From the NCBI RefSeq assembly GCF_954871325.1, contig NC_088777.1, positions 4,032,509 through 4,096,508 on the forward strand: DNA of 64,000 nt, written 5' to 3'. Of the stretch, positions 54,689-64,000 are shown piece after piece (positions within the stretch are counted from its first letter, which is position 1; every line of letters starts with the position of its first letter). Made by a program: the position numbers and the translations under genes. Source of the stretch: Gordionus sp. m RMFG-2023. Taxonomy: Eukaryota; Nematomorpha; Gordioida; Chordodea; Parachordodidae. Below the pieces are notes generated by a model. That model did no database searches. It had not been told where the DNA came from and saw only the letters and a list, made by a program, of their open reading frames with translations.

Positions 54689-55724
54689 GTTAGTTTAATC
54701 ATAGATTTTATATCAATCCTTTCTTTCACTTTGAAAATAATATTTTTACAACCCTTCCATTCTTTCCACATATAAAGCAGCTTTTTTAAATATATTTAAT
54801 TATTTATATTATATTTCTTTCATTTTTTCTTTTGTATCCATAAACATTAATATGGTGTCAAACTGATAATGTAATGTTTTAGAAGTTGTCCAGATTTGAA
54901 ATCAGCTGGTCGCCATTTAAAATAAAGATACATAGAAATATATAAGTCTAATCCGTTTTTATACCTTGATTATACATTTTTTAAACGAAAATTAGAATAT
55001 GAATTTAAAATTTAGAAACATATGAACTTGACATTTGATTTATCATTAGAATTTCTATCTATATTATCTATGAGTTCATGTATATAAGCTATTTGCATTT
55101 TATAATATCAGCCAAAATTTTATTCAATAAATATTTATACAATTACAGATTTATTTATTCAAAATACTCATAATCTTTGACATATCAACAAAATAAAATT
55201 CCTAATATAAATATAGCAGGCATATTTCCATGTAATTTATGAAGCAAAGTAATTTGAAGGCTCATTCAATAGATATAAATTGTAGGTTTTAATGCTAATT
55301 TTTTTTTAAATATAGCTTAATCATTTATTTTTATCTAATTGATTTTAATTTGTAATATGCCCTTATATAAACATGATTTTTAGTTTCAAATATGAGGAGA
55401 GAGTGCTTTTATTTAAATGGCTTTTTTTTGCAACCAAATGAAACTTGTCAAATTTAGACATAGTGCACCACCTAATATGAAGACAAAGATCACATAATTT
55501 ATACGTGGTTGTATTTTTAAACATTATCGTATAAAACTTTTATTTTTTATTATTAAAAAAAATGGTATTGTATGTAAAAAAAAAAACTTGTACCATGTGA
55601 CCACTAATTTGGTATTAATTTTTTTTCCAGCAAAAATGAGAAATATTTATATACCATTTAATTAGCATTTTAATGACGTGTATATCGATATATTATATTT
55701 TTTTTTGGGAAAAATTCATAAACT
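54689..55724. other. Downstream of ATP5PB exon 4
   Basis: Presumed intron. AT-rich sequence in which no exon matching the subunit b C-terminus was seen. Confidence 0.45.
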
Positions 55725-56520
55725 TTCATTCCTTTCTTTTATTTTTTTTAAATAAATATTTGAGCATTAATTTGGTATCAATTTTGTTTTTTTTGTATCA
55801 GAAATTAGATATGTGATTTTATCAACTTTTTTTCCCGAAACTAAATATAATATATCGAATATGCACATCATTAAATTGCTAATTGAATGGTGATTTCAAA
55901 TATATAAATATTTCTGAAGAATTGCTCAAAATGGCACAAGTTTTCACCATCCGTCTTTTAAAAAACTCAAGGGAATTATGCAAGGCGCCGGGTTGCCTAG
56001 ATCAGAATAATAAGAAGAGAGATGGTTATAGTGCGCACAAATTGAGCGTTTCAAACGTTGCGTTGCAAACGTAACTAATGCATTTCGAATGCATTCGTTT
56101 AAATTGAGCTTTTACTTTTTTCTTCATTCCTTTCTTTTATTTTTTTTAAATAAATATTTGAGCATTAATTTGGTATCAATTTTGTTTTTTTTGTATCAGA
56201 AATTAGATATGTGATTTTATCAACTTTTTTTCCCGAAACTAAATATAATATATCGAATATGCACATCATTAAATTGCTAATTGAATGGTGATTTCAAATA
56301 TATAAATATTTCTGAAGAATTGCTCAAAATGGCACAAGTTTTCACCATCCGTCTTTTAAAAAACTCAAGGGAATTATGCAAGGCGCCGGGTTGCCTAGAT
56401 CAGAATAATAAGAAGAGAGATGGTTATAGTGCGCACAAATTGAGCGTTTCAAACGTTGCGTTGCAAACGTAACTAATGCATTTCGAATGCATTCGTTTAA
56501 ATTGAGCTTTTACTTTTTTC
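55725..56520. repeat. Exact 398-bp tandem duplication
   Basis: Units 55725-56122 and 56123-56520 appear identical throughout, including two copies of a 63-codon frame. Each unit ends with the left terminal region of the PIF element, so the duplication spans the element boundary. It is either very recent or an assembly artefact. Confidence 0.88.
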
Positions 56521-56726
56521 AATCGCGCCAATTTTAAAAAACGCAATCTGGTTTGCTTTTTTTATAACTTTTTTTTTATAAAACTAACATTTTGATACGA
56601 TAAAATATGGATATTCCTTCTAAAATGTAAGAAATATGATATATTTTTAAATATTAATATATAAATTTATATTTTAAAAATGAAATTCAATATAATCTTA
56701 ATTAATAATATAAATATAGAGCATGG

Positions 56727-57080
56727 GATGACAATATAACCAAAAAATTTCTTAGCTATTTAGAAATGGAAGAGATGATCTGGAACCAACAACCTCCAGA
56801 TCATAAAAAGACCATGCTGGTGATGGAGAATTTAACTAAAATCGGGTCTAGGTATTAATAATAAATATCAATATGTATGCCTACATTTATTTAAGGTTAG
56901 AAGAAGATTTTCCTGATTATGATACGTCATGTCTCTGTTTTAAGAAGAAGATAAAGAATTATAAAGAAAAAAGTGGGTCAGAAGCTTCCAAGTCTTCATA
57001 TAATTGGTTGGAGCATATTAAATTTATGGAGCCAACATTGCTGACAGGCCAACAACCAGTAATTTTGATACTAGTGAGAG
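56727..57080 (+). pseudogene. MADF-like gene fragment, left arm
   Basis: It encodes a MADF/Myb-SANT-like segment (TKKFLSYLEMEEMIWNQQPP), a likely short intron after TKIGSR, then EEDFPDYDTSCLC and YNWLEHIKFMEPTLL. The copy stops where the inverted arm ends and runs into transposase sequence. Confidence 0.6.
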
Positions 57081-57430
57081 TATCAATAAAAAAAATTGCA
57101 GAAATTGTTAACCAGACTCTTGATCTACCACCTGCCAAACCTTTTCCTGGCCTTAGTGAAAATATGCCTTATGTAATGGTAGCAGACGACGCTTTTCCAC
57201 TGTCACATTATTTGATGAAACCCTATCCTAAAAAAGGTCTATCTATAGAGGAAAGAGAATATAATATGAGATTATCACATGCTCGGGTTAGTGTTGAACA
57301 TAGCTTTGGGGGCATTGTAAAATAATTTGAAATTCTCAGCAAACCTATAGAAGTTAGTTTGGAGCATATAGAGACTTTATGCCTTGTGCATAATATAATA
57401 ATAAGCAATCAAGGAATAGGTTCTGAAGTT
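57075..57430 (+). pseudogene. Harbinger (DDE_Tnp_4) transposase C-terminal fragment
   Basis: It encodes MPYVMVADDAFPLSHYLMKP, the second catalytic Asp region, then EYNMRLSHARVSVEHSFGG with the third acidic residue. In another frame after a stop comes SLEHIETLCLVHNIIIS. The N-terminal two thirds of the enzyme are absent. Confidence 0.75.
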
Positions 57431-58201
57431 GATGACATAGGTACAACAAATATTGTAGTATTTTATTTTCATTACATTTAAAAGATACAATAATAATCTG
57501 ACCACCAAAGACAGACAAAACAATTCTTCAAATTGAATCTAGAATTTTAAGAGCAAATTTAAAAATTTTTGAAACTCTTAATTATTTTTTCATATATCAT
57601 TGTTAATTATATCAAATATGAAATTGATTGTTATTATTTAGAATATTACCTCATAAATATATTTACATAATAAAAAATGTGTTTAAATTTTTAAATCTTA
57701 AATCACAGAATTTATTTGACAAAAAATTTAATAAAAAAATGAATATTTAATGAGTTATTTATTAATATATATTTTAATAAATCTATTTTTCATTATATAT
57801 ATAGTAGATACATTTCATAATCTGACCACTAAACCATTCTCTATTAGCAGAGACAGACAAAACTATTCATCAACAATTATATAAGAAATTTTAAGAGACA
57901 AATTTTAAAATTTTTTAAACTCTTAATTATTTATATATATGTGATTGTTAATTATATCAAATATGAAATTGATTGTATTAATATAAAATAGAATTTAATT
58001 CTAATTTTTCAATCTTTATTAATAATTAGGACACTATTTTAATAAATAAAAACTTTATGAATATTTATTTTAAAAATAATATCATAATATTTATAAAAAT
58101 AAATATATACAAATAATATCATAATATTTATAAAAATATATATATATATACAAAGAATGTATATATATATATATACAAATATAATTCAATCTATAATACT
58201 A

Positions 58202-58875
58202 TTAAAAATATCAAGTGGAGTTTCAATATTGTCCACCATTGGTTCCAATGGTTTTAAATAATTTGTATGTAAGGAATACATGAATTTCATAACCTCAGAT
58301 TTAAAAAGATACTGCCTATGTATATCTAGAGCATCAAGATCTGCTTCCAATGCTTGTAGATACAACCTAGATAAAATATAAGCTTTTAAAGATAATAATA
58401 AATTTTACCTATTTAAAGAAGGTTTCTTATCTAATAGCTCCAACAACCTATCTTCCAATTGTTGACTAGATGATATCTTTTTGATACTCTCACTAATATC
58501 AAAATTACTGGTTGTTGGCATGTCAGCAATGGTTGGCTCCATAAATTTAATATGCTCCAACCATTTATATGAAGACTTGGAAGCTTCTGACCCACTTTTT
58601 TTTGCCAGCTTAATTTTATAGCTGGTCTTTATAATTCTTTATCTTCTTCTTTAAACAGAGACATGACGTATCATATTCAGGAAAATCTTCTTCTAACCTT
58701 AAATAAATGTAGGCATACATATTGATATTTATTATTTATACCTAGACCCGATTTTAGTTAAATTCTCCATCACCAGCATGGTCTTTTTATGATCTGGATG
58801 TTGTTGGTTACAGATCATCTCTTCCATTTCTAAAACATCTAAGAAATTTTTTGGTTATATTGTCATCCCATGCTC
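58202..58875 (-). CDS. MADF-like accessory protein of the PIF element, right arm
   Basis: The minus strand carries the same MADF-like start as the left arm but continues past the arm. It reads SQQLEDRLLELLDKKPSL, then a short likely intron (GTAAAATTTATT to CTAG), then LQALEADLDALDIHRQY and LEPMVDNIETPLDIF. PIF elements usually carry such a DNA-binding second protein beside the transposase. The reading frame between exons was not fully verified. Confidence 0.5.
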
Positions 58876-59158
58876 TATATTTATATTATTAATTAAGATT
58901 ATATTGAATTTCATTTTTAAAATATAAATTTATATATTAATATTTAAAAATATATCATGTTTCTTACATTTTAGAAGGAATATCCATATTTTATCGTATC
59001 AAAATGTTACTTTTATAAAAAAAAGTTATAAAAAAAGCAAACCAGATTGCGTTTTTTAAAATTGGCGCGATTGAAAAAAGTAAAAGTGCTCAATTTAAAC
59101 GAATGCATTCGAAATGCATTAGTTACGTTTGAAACGCTTAATTTGTGCGCACTATAAC

Positions 59159-60048
59159 GCTCCATATTTATAAATTTAATACCCAATTATTGTATTTTTG
59201 TAATAACGCAACGCTTGAACAGCGTTTACTATAAATGCGGCCTTACTTTTGATAAGGAACGAAACTTATTTCGTACCAATATTTTTATCACACCATAATG
59301 AAAAATATCTCATATTTTTTTTTTATAAAAAATCGTTTGTTAAAAAAAATAATTCTAGTTTAATTTTTAACATCCGGAAGGAATGTAAGTTTTATTTAGG
59401 ACATATTTATTAATCTTTAATTTATAAATTTCGTACCCATTGTTAAGGATTACAAAACCGAGATAATAAACACTAAAAGGAGTTTCGAACATCAAAATAT
59501 GATTGACTGGATTATTAGACACGTGTACGCTAGTATTACCCCTCAATTGGTATGATATCAAATTTTATTTATGATAAATAACTAAAATATATTTTATAAT
59601 AACAAATAGGAATTTAAATAAAAATAAAATCCAATTATTACTTCTTTTTTTAGACTATTTTCCTAAATATAATGAAATCTAGAAAATTCAACGAAGAAAA
59701 AAATATGATCCATTTTTAATGTAAATTTAAAATATTGGCCTAAATGTTTTTTTTTTTCAAATTCGCTAATGTTTTGTGATTTTTAAAAGTTTTACGAATT
59801 GTGAAAATGTAATAATTTTCTCATTAAAATTTTGTAATCTGTGTATTTCATCAAAACATTTTGAATATTTTATATGAAGAATTTAACTATACTTTCGAAA
59901 ATTTAATAAAAGAATTGGGACATGTTTCGTATCTCTTAAAACTCACGAAAGTTATGCAATCTTAAGTTTTTTTAAAATTTGTTTAGGACAACTCGCCTTA
60001 AGTACACAAATCAGGGATAGGTGAATTTGATTGGTATGGGAGTTTAGA
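59159..60048. other. Spacer between the PIF element and the unknown terminal exon
   Basis: Mostly AT-rich. A minus-strand frame at 59561-59367 (QLRGNTSVHVSNNP, then GYEIYKLKINKY) has a faint COX7A-like feel (VH then LMF and GYxIYxL) but is not supported enough to name. Confidence 0.3.
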
Positions 60049-60184
60049 TTATTTCAATAGAATAAGTTCCTTGAAGGGGACAGTGGCTCTTTCCTGTTCT
60101 TTAATAAAGGTGAATGGTGCTCTGTCTCCAATAAGACCTGGAAGGTTCATCAGCTGGGGTTTCATCTGTGGGTACCCATAGATC
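60049..60184 (-). CDS. Terminal exon of an unrecognised gene, with a hAT at its acceptor
   Basis: The exon starts after CCCACAG with one base finishing a codon, then IYGYPQMKPQLMNLPGLIGD and FTFIKEQERATVPFKE, ending LLK and TAA. GC content and codon use stand out from the surroundings, and the 44 residues look like a well-conserved housekeeping terminus, but I cannot name it. The hAT at 60192-62369 lies directly upstream. Its 8-bp target duplication contains the acceptor CAG, so an acceptor remains next to the exon and a second copy sits on the far side at 62370-62377. Upstream exons were not found before the window end. Confidence 0.65.
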
Positions 60185-60191
60185 CTGTGGG

Positions 60192-62369
60192 CAGGGATGT
60201 GAACCCTTCAACAAAAAAAAAGGGTCCGGGTTCGGGTCCTGTAATAAATTTTTAAAGGACCCGGGTCCAGGGTCCGGGTCCAGGGAACATAAAAATAATG
60301 ACTCAAAATAAGACTTTTTTTTCATTCATTTTTATTATACTTCAATATATGTACACATTCATAATTCAAAATGAAATAATTTAAATTTTAAATATTTTAT
60401 TCAATCGAACGATCATAATATCTTCTAAAATATCATCCTTGAGATTTCCACGTAAATTAGACAATATGTATTTCAAAGAAGAAAATCCACGTTCTACGCT
60501 GACCTAAAATAGATAGTTATCTTTATAATATATAAATTATTGTACCTGTGTCGCCGGTACAGCCATGACGAATCTAGACAAGGTATACAATTCAGGATAT
60601 ATTAGAGAATTTTCCTCCCAGAATGTTAAAATATTTTTATCCCTATTATTTCTCTTAACTTCTGAGAATTTTTCAATTAAAGATACAATCGATATTTTTT
60701 TCACCTTTCTATCTGATCCTGATGATAATTTTATTTTTTTTTCTCTATCTAATAATAAAATTTCGAGATCGTCAATATTACTATCATCATTACTATCGCT
60801 ACAACCATTAGATGTTGAAGCCTCCAATATATTGTTAATAATAGAGTTATGGTTATGCCATAAATCGTCGAGATGGTCTATTGCCATTTGCTTTTGCTCA
60901 ATACTTAATAGAACTTGATATCGAGGATCTAAATATATTGAGGCATACACAACACTATTTTTCAAATATTGTTGCTCTCGTATTTTCATGTTTTCTAATA
61001 TTTCGTATGAAAAGGAACTTGTAAATTTTTCTAATTCTAATCGACATCTCACCCATATGCCATAAAAATCGGATAAACACAACTGTTCTGACTGCAATCG
61101 TAATGTAGTAATTTTCAAAGGAACCAACACCCTAGTAAGGTCTTTGATTTGATTCCAATCATCCTCTGACAAAATGATTTCACATGATCCTATAATAAAA
61201 TCATCACAGAAATCTTTTAAACTTATTAATCGCTCTAGCATCATACAGATAGAGGACCAACGGGTTGTGCAATCTAATATTGCCATTTGCCTTTTCATGG
61301 ATTTTAATATTCGTACAATTGTAGGAGTTCTTAAATATTTTGCAACATCCCTTGCTTTGTCAATTATAGTTTTAAAGATATTATTTTTGAGGGAATCATT
61401 AATAGCTAATTGTAGTGTGTGGGCTGCACATCTGATACAGTATATCTTCGTGGAAAAATCTTTTATTATCTCCGGTATGTCAAATTCACTTATGTCCTCA
61501 AAATTATTATCATCATTATTTATATCTATATCATCCATTTCGTCCAATGAACATTCATTTAATAATTTAATAGATTTGACTAGATTAGCACCATTATCCG
61601 TAGTAATGGTATAAACGTTTCTTAAAGGAATATGGAATTTATTTAAAGTTTCTATTATCATTCTTTTTATATTTTCAGAAGTTGAACTTTCTCCTTCATT
61701 GCTAAATTTCTTAAGGTTATATAATTTCCTTTAATATATTGTATATTTATTCCTAAAATATTTCTCCCTAATCTTTGGGCGGAATCTATTTTTAATGAAA
61801 TTAATTTGTTTTTTGTTTCTTTTATAATTTTTGCTTGCATTTTTTTCGATTCATCAACCACTAAGCCCTTAATTTTAAAACGGTTAATTGATGTTCCAAT
61901 TGCCTTACTAATAGGATCAATAATTTTTTTTAAACCGGAATCCTCAAGAATATTGAAAGGTCTTCCATTTATTGTAACAAGCTCAACTAAAGCATTCATC
62001 AAATTCTCCTCAGACATTTGAATATGAATGCTTTTTTTTAGGCAAAAAGCATATTAATAAATTTACATAATAAAATATTATTACTTACACTAGAAAATAA
62101 TTTATGGTATCAATCTCTAAATAAAATGAAATGAAGTCCAGGAAGAAAATCAAGAGAAAAGCGCGAATATAAAATAAATGATTCCACGAAAAAAATTAAT
62201 AAAATTATAAAAATTTTGTATTATTTTTTAAAAATAATATTTTTACATTATTTTAAAAAAAAAATTTATCCGTTAAAATTTTTACCCTGAACCCTTGAAC
62301 CCTCCACTTTTTAAAAGGGTTCGGGTTCGGCCAAGATACGAGGGTTCCAGGTCCGGGTTCACATCCCTG
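60192..62369 (-). mobile_element. hAT transposon (ZBED-like), nearly intact
   Basis: Inverted ends CAGGGATGTGAACCC, flanked by the exact 8-bp duplication CCTGTGGG (60184-60191 and 62370-62377). Subterminal GGGTCCGGGTTCGGGTCC-type repeats lie inside both ends. It encodes a transposase on the minus strand. Exact ends and few breaks suggest the youngest full element in the window. Confidence 0.92.
60415..62017 (-). CDS. hAT transposase (ZBED4-like), one frame break and one short intron
   Basis: From ATG at 62017: an N-terminal region (NGRPFNILEDSGLKKII), then the catalytic part (VYTITTDNGANLVKS), the RCAAHTLQLAINDSL block, TRWSSICMMLERL, and a long helical part to PATQ. A 42-nt intron (GTACAA to TTTTAG, ending at 60504) then leads to the dimerisation exon VSVERGFSSLKYILSN, which stops near 60390-60415. 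One apparent single-base frame change lies near 61700-61740, between the frames 62017-61667 and 61661-60537. The BED zinc finger is not seen, so the N-terminus is short against the family. Confidence 0.78.
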
Positions 62370-62797
62370 CCTGTGGGTCAAAAACAAATTATATCGTTGA
62401 ATTTCAAAATCTAAACAAGTTTTTAAAATTATCTGAACAGTCCGTTTAAAAAAAAATCCTGTTACTTGCTCTACGTAATCGAGCCAAACTGTCCGACTAA
62501 AATTCTACCTCTAGTTGAATCTACCGTTTTTTCTAGAAACAACTGTTTTACAAAACAGCTGTTATTGAAATGTCAAAATTTAAACAAATTTCCTATTTTT
62601 TTTCTAATCCATCATAAATAAAATTAATATGCCTTTCTAAAAAAATGTCACGTGATTCCTAGTAAAATAGTAATAGATTAAATGGACATGATTTTTTGGA
62701 TGCCATTTTTTTTTCCAAGTATTATTTTTATTTTTTTAAAAAAAAATCATGTTTAAAGGATTTATATTTTATTCGAAATTTTATTATATAATTTTTT
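62370..62797. other. Right flank of the hAT
   Basis: It contains the displaced second copy of the acceptor (TTTTTGACCCACAG on the minus strand at 62377-62390). It is presumed intron of the unknown gene; nothing else recognised. Confidence 0.45.
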
Positions 62798-63822
62798 AGG
62801 TTTATTACACACAATTTTTAAAATGTTACACACAATTCGGACTTTTAATTTTATTTTATTAATTTCCAAATATAATTCACACAAATAAAATAAACTAATG
62901 TTTAATAATTTATAAACCGCGGAAACAAAAAAAATAATAATCATAATTTACCATTTTTAGTCTTTTATATATATTTATTTTTTCTATAAAAATTAATATT
63001 CATTTATTAATAATAAATTTTTTCCTAAAATAAAAAAAAAACAAATAATAAAAAAAATATACTTTCTTTTACTATGATGCCGATTTATTAAATTAACAAA
63101 ATTAATTCCAATTGACTTGACCAAAGCCAATATTATTTTTGATCTGACAATCAAATAAAATCTTAACATCCATAACACGCCCCCCATAAGGATACGCTAA
63201 ATCCTCCATCCTCACTATCGCCTAGAATTTCTTCTAATTCTTTGTCCGTCATGAGGAAATCTAACATATTGTCCCATTCCTGGCTTCCTCCCAACTCTGG
63301 TACCCCCACCGGTTCTCTGTATATCTCCCCTGAGTCCTGGTCTGTTTCCTGCGCCTCTCTGGCCCCTACGTTTACTATAATAGTCTCCCCCTGTTGATTC
63401 CCGTTCGATGTTCCCACAGAGATGTCTATAAGAGGCCATTGCACCGCTCCCGATCCCACTATAGATGGCGAGGTCGTTTCTGCTAATTCCCCAATTTGTC
63501 GCAGCATCTCCGCCCTCTGACCCACTATCTCAGCTATTGGTCTAGTATTTGTTACTGCTACTAATCGAATCGGAGATCGTTTTTAAGTTTTATTACACAC
63601 AATTTTTAATATTCGGACTCTTTATTTTATTTTATTAATATCCAAATATAATTCACACAAATAAAATAAACTTATAATAATTTAAAAACGGCGGAAACAA
63701 AAAAATAATAATCATCTTTTTTTTAGCCTTTTATATATTTATTTTTATGGATATTAATAAAATAAAATTCAGAGTCCGAATTGTGTGTAACATTTTAAAA
63801 ATTGTGTGTAATAAACTTAAAT
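62798..63822. repeat. Repeat-flanked module of unknown class
   Basis: A segment of about 170 bp beginning TTATTACACACAATTTTTAA occurs at 62800-62960 and again in the same orientation at 63588-63745. Its first 45 bases occur a third time, inverted, at 63778-63822. TTACACACAATT is repeated within the terminus. The module encloses a GC-richer open frame. Superfamily not recognised. Confidence 0.6.
63163..63582 (-). CDS. Open frame without known family inside the repeat module
   Basis: The minus frame is open from the repeat junction (about 63582) to a stop at 63163, with no ATG near its start; the first Met is at about residue 25. GC content is well above the surroundings. Residues are Gly/Glu-rich and acidic: RPIAEIVGQRAEMLRQIGEL, then PLIDISVGTSNG, TDKELEEILGDSEDGGF, ending WGACYGC. 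It looks like the terminal part of a longer protein or a captured exon. No motif allows a name. Confidence 0.35.
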   Translation of the reverse strand, partial: KRSPIRLVAVTNTRPIAEIVGQRAEMLRQIGELAETTSPSIVGSGAVQWPLIDISVGTSNGNQQGETIIVNVGAREAQETDQDSGEIYREPVGVPELGGSQEWDNMLDFLMTDKELEEILGDSEDGGFSVSLWGACYGC

Positions 63823-64000
63823 ATACACAAATTATTATAAATATTTGGCAGCTCCTTTGCCTTTAAAGTGATCTTAAAAAAGACCTTATAATAAGATCTT
63901 AGGGCCATTCATTAGAATTTTGATACAAATTAAATAAAGAATTTTTTGAAGAAGATACACTATTTTCACTGAATTGGTATATTTTTTTATTTAAGCAAAT
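63823..64000. other. Right edge
   Basis: AT-rich; nothing recognised. Confidence 0.4.

Larger units (their letters stand above)
56423..59158. mobile_element. PIF/Harbinger element with about 0.7 kb inverted arms
   Basis: Both ends read inwards GTTATAGTGCGCACAAATT. The arms stay nearly identical inwards to about 57075 on the left and 58485 on the right, apart from an 11-bp difference near the left end and small gaps. They include the MADF-like coding part on opposite strands. Between the arms lie a transposase fragment (plus) and the 3' part of the MADF-like gene (minus). The 3-bp target duplication expected for PIF could not be placed with certainty (TTA/TAA next to the ends). Confidence 0.82.

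Noticed and set aside
54898-54960. Possible ATP5PB exon after TTTTAG with KLSRFEISWSPF
   Set aside because: It does not resemble the subunit b C-terminus and meets a stop soon.
55883-56472. Two identical 63-codon frames
   Set aside because: They are the two units of the exact tandem duplication, run into the PIF terminal repeat, and show no family.
59367-59561. Possible COX7A-like frame
   Set aside because: Similarity is limited to a few scattered residues, there is no ATG start, and no partner exon was found.

Overview
The window is very AT-rich animal DNA with short introns (about 40-85 nt) next to multi-kilobase introns, many microsatellites, and several DNA transposons. Cysteine-rich EB modules, common in nematodes and arthropods, make an ecdysozoan the best guess; the species is not recognised. 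The host genes are split by introns, so the longest open frames miss much of the coding sequence. I recovered several genes by reading exon joins by eye. No retroviral or Polinton-like sequence was recognised, and no CRISPR array was seen.

Layout. 1-7.7 kb (minus): a type I membrane protein with three EB modules on phase 1-1 exons and a transmembrane exon that runs off the left edge. 11.4-17.1 kb (minus): a mitochondrial block with NDUFB2 (complex I) in three exons and the mitochondrial aspartyl-tRNA synthetase DARS2 lying wholly inside NDUFB2 intron 1. One presequence exon (17018-17088) is phase-compatible with both genes. 17.5-21.3 kb: a decayed hAT transposon with terminal repeats and target-site duplication. 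24.6-41.2 kb (plus): two tandem paralogues of a leucine-rich-repeat (LRR) membrane receptor with signal peptide, two LRR blocks, a transmembrane segment and a separately encoded cytoplasmic tail. The second copy carries a 4.15 kb hAT in its last intron, with another hAT nested inside. 42.2-44.1 kb (plus): an unrecognised single-pass membrane protein. 45.2-46.8 kb: another hAT. 49.0-51.0 kb (minus): the mRNA export factor GLE1. 52.9-54.7 kb (plus): mitochondrial ATP synthase subunit b (ATP5PB), last exon not found. 55.7-59.2 kb: a PIF/Harbinger element with long inverted arms, beside a 398 bp exact tandem duplication. 60.0-62.4 kb (minus): the terminal exon of an unknown gene, with a hAT inserted exactly at its splice acceptor. 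62.8-63.8 kb: an odd repeat-flanked, GC-richer open frame.

Three host genes (NDUFB2, DARS2, ATP5PB) serve mitochondrial respiration or translation. The LRR pair and the EB gene look like cell-surface proteins; LRR ectodomains of this layout recall Toll-type receptors, but no TIR domain is visible. A palindromic miniature transposon (MITE) family with TA flanks is scattered in at least eight copies.
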